Source: JALYXI01 sp963795835 (GTDB taxonomy: Bacteria; Acidobacteriota; Terriglobia; Bryobacterales; Bryobacteraceae). Taken from it: a stretch of DNA of 64,000 bases. This document shows, piece after piece, positions 17,226-25,296 of the stretch; position 1 is the first letter of the stretch; each line of letters starts with the position of its first letter. The position numbers were made by a program, and so were the translations under genes. The notes below the pieces were generated by a model. That model saw only the letters and a program-made list of their open reading frames with translations. It was not told the origin of the DNA and searched no databases. The DNA lies in assembly GCA_963795835.1 (NCBI GenBank), contig CAWCJC010000003.1, positions 1 through 64,000 of the forward strand, in the 5' to 3' direction.

Positions 17226-18015
17226 ATTGGAACTTCACCAGGGTATCGATAACCTGATTCGAAGGACTAACCAGAATGCGAATCACGCGGGTGGGGAACG
17301 CCTTCGCCTCGTCAGTCTGAATGGTTAGGACAGCTTTCTCTCCGCTCTTCAATTGTTTCGGTTCCAAAGTCACGACCAACCCTGGGAACTCCTTTGCATC
17401 GAGCGCCAAAGTCACAGGACCTTGTAGCTGATTCTGCAACGAGACCGTGCCCTTTGAGCCCGGCATCTTCACCAACAGCAGTTCTGACTTGTCTACCTTC
17501 ACGCCGCTGAGAACCGTCGCCACATCGGGGGCGGTTGCAAAAGCCTGTGCGGGATCGACAGCGCCCGATCCAGCCATCTTCCCATTCGCTTTACCGAACG
17601 GCGTCATCCGGTTCGGATCCTGAAATATATACCAGACCCACTTCCCGCGCTCCAGCTTCCAATAACTCGGGAAGGGCACATCCATCATCTGCGGGCCGGC
17701 CATGCCAAGAAAGGTCATCATCATCTTTCCGACGACAGTAATCTTAGCCTTTGTGTACTTGTCGGAATAGGTGATCTCGCTGAAGCGAAAGCTGTCCAGC
17801 ACTGGCTTGGTGGCTGCGTAAAACCCATCTTTCGAGTCTTCCGCAACCAGCTCTTCCGCCTTTCTGTACTTACCTGTAACGTGGTCTCGATAGAACTCCA
17901 TCGCTCGTGCTTTCAGCGCGTCGTCCACGTTCTTGGGAGCTTTGTTGAAAGCGTTAGGCGGTGTTTGGGCGGATGCGGTCGCCACCAACACGCTCGCTAT
18001 CGCGGGTTTCCACAT
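17224..18015 (-). CDS. Exported protein of unknown function downstream of hspR
   Basis: 263 residues with a short signal peptide (MWKPAIASVLVATASA). Residues ~30-150 contain FYRDHVTGKYRKAEELVAEDSKD and PSYWKLERGKWVWYIFQD, which look like an NTF2-like or DUF4440-like alpha+beta region, followed by a beta-rich domain. No family can be named with confidence. It is 24 bp downstream of hspR on the same strand, so it may belong to the heat-shock transcript. Confidence 0.72.
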   Translation of the reverse strand: MWKPAIASVLVATASAQTPPNAFNKAPKNVDDALKARAMEFYRDHVTGKYRKAEELVAEDSKDGFYAATKPVLDSFRFSEITYSDKYTKAKITVVGKMMMTFLGMAGPQMMDVPFPSYWKLERGKWVWYIFQDPNRMTPFGKANGKMAGSGAVDPAQAFATAPDVATVLSGVKVDKSELLLVKMPGSKGTVSLQNQLQGPVTLALDAKEFPGLVVTLEPKQLKSGEKAVLTIQTDEAKAFPTRVIRILVSPSNQVIDTLVKFQ

Positions 18016-18039
18016 ACTCTGATTATCTGACGCGCGGCG

Positions 18040-18420
18040 CTACCGTCTGGTAGTCGTAATCCGGATGAAAGGAACCAACGAGTTCCGGCTCACCGGCTCC
18101 GAAGCCGGGCGCGATGCAAGCTCACTGTTTACGTTGGCCACGAAGTCCTGAACCTGCCGGTGCATCTCCGCCATTTTCTCGCGCATGTTCAGGATGATTT
18201 CCACCCCTGCCAGATTCACGCCCAAGTCCCGCGTCAGGTGCAGGATCACTTCCAACCGTTCCAGATCCTCTTCCGTATAGAGACGGGTATTCCCATCGCT
18301 GCGAGAGGGCTTGAGCAGCCCCTCGCGTTCGTAAAGACGCAACGTTTGCGGATGAATCTCATACTGTTCCGCAACCGATGAAATCATGTAAGCAGCTTTG
18401 GACTTACTTCGTATCGCCAT
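18040..18420 (-). CDS. hspR: HspR, MerR-family repressor of the dnaK operon
   Basis: 126 residues. The N-terminal winged helix reads YMISSVAEQYEIHPQTLRLY, then EREGLLKPSRSDGNTRLYTEEDLERL, the classic HspR form of the MerR DNA-binding domain, followed by a helical dimerisation segment. In actinobacteria and several other phyla HspR binds HAIR sites with DnaK as co-repressor. Location 9 bp downstream of dnaJ, and a HAIR-like site over the dnaK promoter, fit that feedback circuit. Confidence 0.9.
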   Translation of the reverse strand: MAIRSKSKAAYMISSVAEQYEIHPQTLRLYEREGLLKPSRSDGNTRLYTEEDLERLEVILHLTRDLGVNLAGVEIILNMREKMAEMHRQVQDFVANVNSELASRPASEPVSRNSLVPFIRITTTRR

Positions 18421-18429
18421 GGTGCGCTC

Positions 18430-19617
18430 CTACAATTCCTCCCACAAACTCGCGCGCGGATCGCCCGGATGCAACTGCGCCAACTCCCGCAAGATCTCCT
18501 TCGTCCGCTCATCCTGAACCTTCGGGGTTTGGATGGACACCTCCACAATCTGATCGCCCCTCTGATCCTTCCGTGCATTGTACACGCCCTTCTCCCGCAG
18601 ACGAAACTTCTGTCCGTTCTGAGTGCCCTGCGGAATCTTCAGCAGCGCGCGCCCGTCGATGGTAGGCACCTCGATCTTGGCGCCCAGGCCGGTTTCGGAG
18701 ATCGTGACCGGAACTTGAATCTGAATGTTATCGCCCTCTCGACGGAAGAACGGGTGCGCCGCAACGCGGGTGGTGATGTAGAGATCGCCCGCCGGCGCTC
18801 CGTGGGTCCCCGCATTTCCTTTGCCGGCTACGCGCAAACGGCTACCGTCCTGCGCCCCAGCCGGAATCCGGATCTCGACCATTTCGGTATGGGTAATCCG
18901 CCCGTCCCCATGGCAAGTCGGACAAGCGTTCTGGAGCCGCCCCTTGCCGTTGCAACGAGGACAAGTAAGGTTGAACTTCATCGATCCCGCCATTTGAGTT
19001 ACGCTTCCGCTCCCGTTACATTGCGGACAGGTCACCGTACCGGTGTTCGCCGAGCCGGTTCCATGGCAGGTCGCGCAGACCTCGTAGCGGGTTACTTCTA
19101 CCTTGGCCTGCGTTCCCCGAATCGCTTCCCAGAAATCTATATTGAGCGCGTACTCTAAATCGGTTCCCTTCTCCGGCTCCACTTCTTCTTCAGCGGCACC
19201 GGAACCGCGCTTGAAAAAGTCGAAGAGATCGCCGAAGCCGCTGCCGCCCTGCTGCTTCGTCCCTGTTCGAGCACCCTGTTGCCTTGAGAAAGTCTCGAAA
19301 TCGAACCCGTTGAAGTCCATGTTCGGCGGACGAGAGCCACCCCCACCTCCCGAACCGCCCCCGTAACCTGGTCCCCCTGCCTGCGGACCGCCCTCGGCAT
19401 AAAAGCCGTACTGGTCGTACATGGCGCGTTTCTTCTCATCGCTGAGTACGTCGTAAGCTTCCTGAACGTTCTTGAAGCGATCCTCGGCCCCTTTGTCGCC
19501 GGGGTTCAAGTCCGGATGGTACTTGCGCGCCAGCTTGCGGTAAACCTTCCGGATGTCGTCCGCGGAAGAGCTCTTCGGAACGCCTAAAGTCTCGTAGTAA
19601 TCTTTTGTCCCAGCCAT
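18430..19617 (-). CDS. dnaJ: DnaJ co-chaperone
   Basis: 395 residues. J domain at 1-70 with the HPD motif (KYHPDLNPGDKG), then a Gly-rich linker (GGPGYGGGSGGGGGSR), the zinc-finger region with four CxxCxGxG repeats (CATCHGTG, CPQCNGSG, CPRCNGKG, CPTCHGDG) and the C-terminal substrate-binding domains. Stimulates DnaK ATPase and delivers unfolded clients. It lies 52 bp downstream of dnaK, separated by an intrinsic terminator; no grpE is present in the cluster. Confidence 0.96.
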   Translation of the reverse strand: MAGTKDYYETLGVPKSSSADDIRKVYRKLARKYHPDLNPGDKGAEDRFKNVQEAYDVLSDEKKRAMYDQYGFYAEGGPQAGGPGYGGGSGGGGGSRPPNMDFNGFDFETFSRQQGARTGTKQQGGSGFGDLFDFFKRGSGAAEEEVEPEKGTDLEYALNIDFWEAIRGTQAKVEVTRYEVCATCHGTGSANTGTVTCPQCNGSGSVTQMAGSMKFNLTCPRCNGKGRLQNACPTCHGDGRITHTEMVEIRIPAGAQDGSRLRVAGKGNAGTHGAPAGDLYITTRVAAHPFFRREGDNIQIQVPVTISETGLGAKIEVPTIDGRALLKIPQGTQNGQKFRLREKGVYNARKDQRGDQIVEVSIQTPKVQDERTKEILRELAQLHPGDPRASLWEEL

Positions 19618-19621
19618 AATT

Positions 19622-19665
19622 GAAAAAACTCGGGGCAGGCTAGCTCTCTCAAGCCCGCCTGCCCC
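19622..19665 (-). terminator. Intrinsic terminator between dnaK and dnaJ
   Basis: On the minus strand GGGGCAGGC pairs perfectly with GCCTGCCCC (9 bp; 57-65 and 32-40 of the 19600s) around a 16-nt loop, followed by GAGTTTTTTC. It lies between the dnaK stop and dnaJ start, so read-through must limit dnaJ-hspR expression relative to dnaK. Confidence 0.8.
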
Positions 19666-19669
19666 ACCC

Positions 19670-21595
19670 TCAAACCGCTAGTTTATTTACTTCTTGTCGA
19701 CATCGACGAACTCGGCATCCATCACGTCGTCTTTTGGCTTCTCGTGACTTCCGCCGCCTGCACCATCCGCGGGAGGTGTTTGGCCGCCCGGGCGCCGAAG
19801 CGGACTTGTACATCGCCTCGGCCAGCTTGTGGCTGGCTTCGGTCAACTTGTCCGTCGCGGCGTTTAGTTTGTCGGCATCGTTCTCGGTCATCGCTTTCTT
19901 GGTATCTTCGATGGCCGCCTCAATCTTCTGAGCGTCCTCACCCGACACCTTGTCGCGGTTGTCCTTCAGCGTCTTCTCGATGTTGTAGATCATGGAATCC
20001 GCACGGTTCCGGGCCTCAATCTGGTCCTTCGCCTTGCGATCGTCGGCCGAGTGCATTTCGGCGTCCTTCGCCATCTTCTCCACTTCATCTTTCGACAACC
20101 CGGAGGAAGATGTGATCGTGATCTTCTGCTCGTTGTTCGTGGCTTTGTCCTTCGCGGTTACGTTCAGGATTCCGTTTGCATCGATATCGAAAGTGACGTC
20201 GATCTGAGGAACCCCGCGCGGCGCCGGCGGGATGCCCACCAGTTGGAAAATGCCGAGCACCTTGTTGTCACCGGCCATGGCGCGCTCGCCTTGGCAAACC
20301 TTGATTTCGACCGTCGTCTGACTATCCGCCGCAGTCGAGAACGTCTGGCTCTTGCGCGTAGGAATGGTCGTGTTGCGCTCGATCAGTTTCGTCATCACGC
20401 CGCCCTGGGTTTCAATGCCAAGCGAGAGCGGAGTCACATCGAGCAGCAGAACGTCTTTCACTTCGCCGCCCAACACGCCGCCTTGAATCGCCGCGCCCAC
20501 CGCAACCACTTCGTCGGGATTGACGGACCGGTTCGGATCCTTCCCGAACAGGTTCTTCACCAGCTGTTGAACCTTCGGAATACGGGTCGAGCCGCCTACC
20601 ATCACGACTTCATCGATGTTTTGCGGAGTGACGCCCGCATCGGCCATGGCCTTTTTGCAAGGCTCCATGGTCTTCTGCAGAATATCGTCCACCATTTGCT
20701 CGAACCTCATGCGGGTGAGCTTCATCGCCAGGTGCTTCGGACCGGTTGCATCAGCCGTAATAAACGGCAGATTGATTTCGGTTTCCATCAGCGTCGAAAG
20801 TTCCATCTTGGCTTTCTCGGCAGCTTCCTTCAGGCGCTGCAAAGCCATGTGGTCTTTCGAAATGTCGATATTCTGTTCCTTCTTAAACTCGGTCACCACC
20901 CAGTCGATAATCCGCTGGTCGATGTTGTCACCGCCCAAGTGCGTATCGCCGTTGGTCGACTTCACTTCGACGACGCCATCACCCACTTCCAGGATTGAGA
21001 CGTCGAACGTACCGCCACCGAAATCGTAAACGGCGATGGTTTCGTTGTTCTTCTTATCAAGCCCATAGGCCAGCGCAGCCGCCGTCGGCTCATTGATGAT
21101 GCGCATCACTTCCAGGCCCGCAATCTTGCCCGCGTCCTTGGTGGATTGGCGCTGTGAGTCATTGAAATACGCCGGAACCGTGATCACGGCCTGAGTCACT
21201 TTCTCGCCGAGATAGCTTTCCGCCGCTTCCTTCAGCTTGGTGAGAATCATCGCCGAAATTTCGGGAGGCGTCTGCTGCTTCCCGTTGATGTTCACCCGCG
21301 CGTCGCCATTGTCACCCTTAACGACTTTGTACGGCACCATCTTCATTTCTTCGTTGACTTCGTCGGACCGCCGGCCCATAAAGCGCTTAATCGAAAAAAT
21401 GGTGTTTTCAGGGTTAGTGATGGCCTGTCGCTTTGCAACCTGACCCACTAGGCGTTCCCCTGACTTTGTAAATGCCACGACGGAGGGCGTCGTACGCGCT
21501 CCTTCCTGGTTGGCGATGACAGTGGGTTGTCCGCCTTCCATCACGGCGACCACCGAGTTGGTGGTTCCGAGGTCAATACCGATAATTTTGCCCAT
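19670..21595 (-). CDS. dnaK: DnaK (Hsp70), C-terminal tail out of frame
   Basis: Hsp70 chaperone. N-terminal IGIDLGTTNSVVAVMEGG, VPAYFNDSQRQSTKDAG, NEPTAAALAYG and YDFGGGTFDVSIL define the ATPase domain; the substrate-binding domain follows. The last ~35 residues as read are Arg/Cys-rich and wrong for the family. One frame over, the DNA encodes the normal tail ending DDVMDAEFVDVDKK with a stop at 19687. Skipping one base in the GC run at 19787-19797 restores a standard 635-residue DnaK. Since the tail matters for client and co-chaperone interaction, either the sequence has an extra base or this DnaK has a replaced tail; the former is more likely. Confidence 0.95.
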   Translation of the reverse strand: MGKIIGIDLGTTNSVVAVMEGGQPTVIANQEGARTTPSVVAFTKSGERLVGQVAKRQAITNPENTIFSIKRFMGRRSDEVNEEMKMVPYKVVKGDNGDARVNINGKQQTPPEISAMILTKLKEAAESYLGEKVTQAVITVPAYFNDSQRQSTKDAGKIAGLEVMRIINEPTAAALAYGLDKKNNETIAVYDFGGGTFDVSILEVGDGVVEVKSTNGDTHLGGDNIDQRIIDWVVTEFKKEQNIDISKDHMALQRLKEAAEKAKMELSTLMETEINLPFITADATGPKHLAMKLTRMRFEQMVDDILQKTMEPCKKAMADAGVTPQNIDEVVMVGGSTRIPKVQQLVKNLFGKDPNRSVNPDEVVAVGAAIQGGVLGGEVKDVLLLDVTPLSLGIETQGGVMTKLIERNTTIPTRKSQTFSTAADSQTTVEIKVCQGERAMAGDNKVLGIFQLVGIPPAPRGVPQIDVTFDIDANGILNVTAKDKATNNEQKITITSSSGLSKDEVEKMAKDAEMHSADDRKAKDQIEARNRADSMIYNIEKTLKDNRDKVSGEDAQKIEAAIEDTKKAMTENDADKLNAATDKLTEASHKLAEAMYKSASAPGRPNTSRGWCRRRKSREAKRRRDGCRVRRCRQEVNKLAV

Positions 21596-21636
21596 TAATG
21601 AACTCCTCGTAACGAACGAATCGTTAGTCCAACTTC

Positions 21637-21666
21637 ATTATGTAATGTGAGTGTGTGATTGTCAAG
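21637..21666 (-). promoter_or_regulatory. dnaK promoter overlapped by a HAIR-like HspR operator
   Basis: On the minus strand TTGACA (21660-21665), a 17-nt spacer and CATAAT (21637-21642) form a near-consensus sigma70 promoter. Overlapping the -35, CTTGACA-N7-ACTCACA (21646-21666) matches the HAIR consensus CTTGAGT-N7-ACTCAAG at 5 of 7 positions in each half with the exact 7-nt spacing. Binding of HspR there would block the promoter. Confidence 0.7.
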
Positions 21667-21894
21667 TAGCTGTAGCTACTTTTTCGCAGGGAGATCGCCG
21701 GAAGGTAAAACTCCAGGAGGGACTTCCAAGCCACCGGACAAAAGCCGCGGGGAGAGGAACTGCGCCTAACTGAACCAGCTTGTTGGGTCTACGTTCGTCC
21801 CGATGAATCCCGGGCTGCCGGGCCTGCCAAATTACTTTGCGGGCCAGTCGCGCGCGGCACTCCAACAAGACGGCGCCGCAAGAAGTCGACGCAA

Positions 21895-22584
21895 TCAGTC
21901 GTACTTTTCGAAAATTACGTGGCGGCGGTCCATGCCCACGGCTTTCAATTGCGCGCGCATATCGTCCACCATTTCTTTCATCCCGCAGATATAAACATCC
22001 ACATCACGGCGTTCCCCGAGCAGGGCCATCACGTGCGGCTGTAAATGCCCGCGAAGCCCCTTCCACGTTTCCGAAGGCTGGCTTAACGTGGGTTGAAACG
22101 AGAAGTTCGGATGGTCGCGCTCCATCTGCTCGAACTGCTCACGGTAAAGGATCCCGTGCTCGTGCCTCACGCCAAAAACGAGGGAAAACTGCGTTTGCGA
22201 ATTGTGCGGCAGCTGCGCCATCAACATGGAGCGAAACGGCCCGATGCCGGTCCCGGTCGCGACAAAGATGCTGTCTGCAATAGGATCCCGGAAAACAAAA
22301 TTCCCATACGGGCCCTTGAAATCTAATTCGGCGCCCGGCTCCAGATTGAATAAATGCGGCGAAAAACGCCCCTCCGGCACGCGATTTAAGCAGAGATCGA
22401 AGCGGTTCTGGTAAGGGGGCGACGAAATGGAATACGCACGCGTAATTTCTTTCCCACCCAAGTGCTCCGTGAAGGAAACGAACTGCCCGGGGATGAAATC
22501 CATCGCGCTATCACCCGGTACTTCAAACGTAAAATGCCGGACTTCCGGCGAAATCTCATGATGTTCCAACAGCCGTGCAATCAT
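21895..22584 (-). CDS. Ferredoxin/flavodoxin-NADP+ reductase-like flavoprotein
   Basis: 229 residues. TRAYSISSPP is the FAD-binding RxYS motif, GPYGNFVF the second flavin site, ATGTGIGPFRSML the NAD(P)-binding loop and VYICGMKEMVDDM the C-terminal CGM motif. The protein ends in FEKYD, close to the aromatic-residue end of the FNR family. It overlaps the upstream cbiX-like gene by 4 nt and is the third gene of a CBS-CbiX-FNR operon. Confidence 0.87.
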   Translation of the reverse strand: MIARLLEHHEISPEVRHFTFEVPGDSAMDFIPGQFVSFTEHLGGKEITRAYSISSPPYQNRFDLCLNRVPEGRFSPHLFNLEPGAELDFKGPYGNFVFRDPIADSIFVATGTGIGPFRSMLMAQLPHNSQTQFSLVFGVRHEHGILYREQFEQMERDHPNFSFQPTLSQPSETWKGLRGHLQPHVMALLGERRDVDVYICGMKEMVDDMRAQLKAVGMDRRHVIFEKYD

Positions 22585-22955
22585 ACCTTTCCCGACAAAG
22601 CCTCCCGCGCGCGATCCACCACAATGCCGCTTAGCGACGGGTGCCCGTCAAGCGGTGGCGTGACGCGCATGGGCAAACCGCCAAACTCCCCTTGTAGCTG
22701 TTTGATGATCTCAGGGAGATCGCGCTGCAAATGAATGCCGAGTGTCAGAAAGTAAGGCACAACCAGAATTTCTTCCGCTCCCCGTTCGACGAGTTTTGCA
22801 GTCGCATCTCGCAACGTGGGGGCTACTTCGAGAAAGGCCGTCTCGCACAGCGCGAAGTCTCCGGCTTCGGCCGATTCCGCCGTTACGCGCACCACTGCTT
22901 CATTGGCGGACGGCACGCTCGATCCATGCCCAAAGACCACGATGCCCGTCCTCAA
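22581..22955 (-). CDS. Short CbiX/SirB-type chelatase
   Basis: 124 residues, the size of the single-domain (CbiX-short) chelatases. It has VVFGHGSSVPSANEAV with the metal-binding His at the N-terminus, and VVPYFLTLGIHLQRDLPEII containing the second active-site His. These insert Co2+ or Fe2+ into sirohydrochlorin or precorrin-type rings; the metal cannot be told here. It overlaps both neighbours by 4 nt. A link with the reductase, for example in siroheme or cobalamin synthesis, is inference. Confidence 0.82.
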   Translation of the reverse strand: MRTGIVVFGHGSSVPSANEAVVRVTAESAEAGDFALCETAFLEVAPTLRDATAKLVERGAEEILVVPYFLTLGIHLQRDLPEIIKQLQGEFGGLPMRVTPPLDGHPSLSGIVVDRAREALSGKV

Positions 22956-23377
22956 ACAACCCCGTGAATATAGGCGCGCATCCGGTTCAACTCTTCCGTC
23001 TTCCGAGCCAACTCAAAATGCATCAGATCGCGCATGGAGAGGAAGCCGACGACTTCGTCTCCCCGCATAACGGGCAGGTGGCGGCATTGGTTCTCTTTCA
23101 TGGTCTCCATCGCGAACTCAAGCCCGATATCCTCACCGATGGTCACAACATCCGTCGTCATCACATCGGCGATGCAGGTAGTTTCAGAATCCAGCCGCTC
23201 GATCACCACTCGGGTCAAAAGGTCACGTTCGCTGAAAATACCGTGCAGCCGGCCTTCTTCCATGATGACAATCGCCCCAATCCGCAGTTCCGCCATACGC
23301 CGTGTGACGTCGGCGACACTCTCCCGCGGACGGGCGGAATAGAGTTCCCGGTCGACCATCTGCTTGACCCGCACCAT
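22952..23377 (-). CDS. Tandem CBS-domain protein
   Basis: 141 residues made of one CBS pair: first repeat MAELRIGAIVIMEEGRLHGI plus FSERDLLTRV, second repeat MKENQCRHLPVMRGDEVVGF plus LSMRDLMHF. Such stand-alone pairs bind adenine nucleotides and act as energy or redox sensors. First gene of the CBS-CbiX-FNR operon. Starts with ATG on minus at 23377. Confidence 0.85.
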   Translation of the reverse strand: MVRVKQMVDRELYSARPRESVADVTRRMAELRIGAIVIMEEGRLHGIFSERDLLTRVVIERLDSETTCIADVMTTDVVTIGEDIGLEFAMETMKENQCRHLPVMRGDEVVGFLSMRDLMHFELARKTEELNRMRAYIHGVV

Positions 23378-23399
23378 TCCTTTCTAGTTTACTTCGGGA

Positions 23400-23546
23400 G
23401 TGCGAACCAATATTTACATCAAACTCGAACTGGATCATGAAAAGGACGAGGACCCGGCGCGGATTGCCGAAGAGATCTGCCGGCAACTCCGCAGACTTTA
23501 TAACGTCAGGTCCGCGGAGCTGTCCAGCATTTCTGAAAACCACTAA
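23400..23546 (+). CDS. Possible 48-residue charged small protein
   Basis: A GTG-initiated frame reads VRTNIYIKLELDHEKDEDPA, continues RIAEEICRQLRRLYNVRSAE and ends SENH. It looks like a compact beta-alpha-beta unit, uses codons like its neighbours and sits in the gap between two minus-strand genes, starting 22 bp from the divergent CBS gene. An ideal RBS is missing (GGGAG touches the start). Family unknown; it could be a chance frame. Confidence 0.45.
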   Translation: MRTNIYIKLELDHEKDEDPARIAEEICRQLRRLYNVRSAELSSISENH

Positions 23547-23553
23547 GCGATGG

Positions 23554-25230
23554 CTACTTGTAGCTGACTACCTTCGCGGTATACGAAAGTCCCACAATCG
23601 TGCCCTGATCGATTCCCGGAGCGGTGAAGGGATTCGCCTTTTCAAAGCCCACGCCCAGCAGCCCCGTGACGGACGCGGCTGAAGTACCGGAAGGGCTACC
23701 GACAGTGGCGGCCAGAGACAGCAGCACGGCGGGAGGAACCGTGAAGGTGCCGGCAGAGGCTGGCGCGACACAGAGGAATTCGCGTCCCGCCCCTGCTCCT
23801 GACACCGTGGAAAAGCCAAGAATCAGAACCGAACCCGTGGCGTCGCCACCCGTCCAGGTAATGGTTTGTCCACTGGCGCGGGTCACGGTATCGATCCCTG
23901 CCTGATTCGTCCACACCAGAGGATCGGGAAGAGCGATGGAAGCCGAAAAGGCGCCCACTCCGGACCCGCCCGGTCCTGTCACGGTGTAAGTGCCTTTGTC
24001 TAAATAGAGCGGGGTGCCACCGGGCAAACCGGTCGTCACGTTTCCGAGAGTACGGGAGTATTGCAAACCCGTGGTCGAGCCTTTGACCAGTGTCTTCACT
24101 CCGTTGGGTCCGGTGACCGTGAGCTGGTCGCCCGCATCCAGAACCGCGGGTTGCACGGGGTCCGTATAGGTTGGTGTGGATCCTACATAGTTGAAAACGG
24201 TGCAAGCACCGGGGATGCTGAAATTCGTCGGATTCTGGAATACGGAGTACTGATCGTACGTAAACTTCTCGAATAAGCCAGCCCCGATGTCGGACGTATT
24301 TGTCGCTGTACCCAAAATCGGCACTGGTAGCGAGATGTTGGTGCGCGTGAGCGTCAGGGAGCCAACCGAGACATTGCCCGTTCCTTGCAGCCGAGTCTGA
24401 TCCGCCGAGGAAAGGCCGAGAGCATCGGTGCAGCTGGTGCCTTTTGAGCTGATGGCGAGTGAGGAGTAATTGCTGACGCTGGTGCCGATCTTCACGGCCA
24501 GCGGAACATTGCAACCCTCAACTCCGTCGGGTACGACGAAGGCAATCTGGTCCAGCCCGGAGCAGCAGCCGGAACGTCCGCGATAGGTCAAGTTGGCCAG
24601 TTTGCTGCCGACATAAACTTCTACAGGAACTTGCGGCATGTCTCCGGGAAGAGCTTTGCCTGCTTCATCGCCCGTTACCGCGCCGAGCCCCGTACCCCAG
24701 ATGATGCCGACATCGCCCGGCTTCATGGAGGTCGTCCCGGTGACCAGGGTATCGATCCCATTCACACGAACGCTGGCGTTCGTCACGATAGAAGGCCCGC
24801 TGCCCGCGCTGTTTCTGGTGAAGACGCCGAAGCTATTTGCCACAACGCTGAACATCTGCGAACTGGTCTGTCCGTTGTAGGTGAGCACCAGGTTTGCCGT
24901 GCCCAAGGGAGTCGAAGAGGGCAGTACGGCCGCTACCTGCGCATCGGACGTGTAGAGAACATAGGGAGTGACGGTTGTGGTGCCGACAGTCACGGTCATA
25001 GACGTTCCTGAAAGCGTAGTCGGAACGGGGAAACCTGACGACTGTACCAGCGTCTTAGGGCCTAAGCCTGTGCCCAACACAACAAATATGGAGCCTGGAG
25101 CAAGCGCCGAGCCCGGCAGCCCCGGTGCGGCATAACTGGCGGCGTTAACAACGCCGTTCGTTTTAATCTTCGGCTGCGCCTGCAACAGAGAGGCGGCCGC
25201 GAAGCAGGTAAAAACTGTAATGAATCTCAA
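23554..25230 (-). CDS. Secreted protein with N-terminal TIGR03437-like domain
   Basis: 558 residues, signal peptide FITVFTCFAAASLLQAQ. Residues ~20-270 carry two halves of the TIGR03437 pattern (GVVNAASYAAPGLPGSALAPG, then VVLGTGLGPK; later IIWGTGLGAVTGDEAGKALP). Here the domain is at the N-terminus instead of the usual C-terminus. Residues ~290-558 are a beta-rich region with GPNGVKTLVKG and GPGGSGVGAFSASI repeats, possibly Ig-like. Extracellular; ligand unknown. Confidence 0.8.
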   Translation of the reverse strand: MRFITVFTCFAAASLLQAQPKIKTNGVVNAASYAAPGLPGSALAPGSIFVVLGTGLGPKTLVQSSGFPVPTTLSGTSMTVTVGTTTVTPYVLYTSDAQVAAVLPSSTPLGTANLVLTYNGQTSSQMFSVVANSFGVFTRNSAGSGPSIVTNASVRVNGIDTLVTGTTSMKPGDVGIIWGTGLGAVTGDEAGKALPGDMPQVPVEVYVGSKLANLTYRGRSGCCSGLDQIAFVVPDGVEGCNVPLAVKIGTSVSNYSSLAISSKGTSCTDALGLSSADQTRLQGTGNVSVGSLTLTRTNISLPVPILGTATNTSDIGAGLFEKFTYDQYSVFQNPTNFSIPGACTVFNYVGSTPTYTDPVQPAVLDAGDQLTVTGPNGVKTLVKGSTTGLQYSRTLGNVTTGLPGGTPLYLDKGTYTVTGPGGSGVGAFSASIALPDPLVWTNQAGIDTVTRASGQTITWTGGDATGSVLILGFSTVSGAGAGREFLCVAPASAGTFTVPPAVLLSLAATVGSPSGTSAASVTGLLGVGFEKANPFTAPGIDQGTIVGLSYTAKVVSYK

Positions 25231-25296
25231 GTGAGAAAATCTCCTGGGTCTAAGTCGTTCGAACCCGGTGAGATGTGACTGAGAATCTTGCGGAAC

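Noticed and set aside
20051..20998. 315-residue open frame antisense to dnaK
   Set aside because: Shadow frame with no recognisable domain; dnaK is firmly identified.
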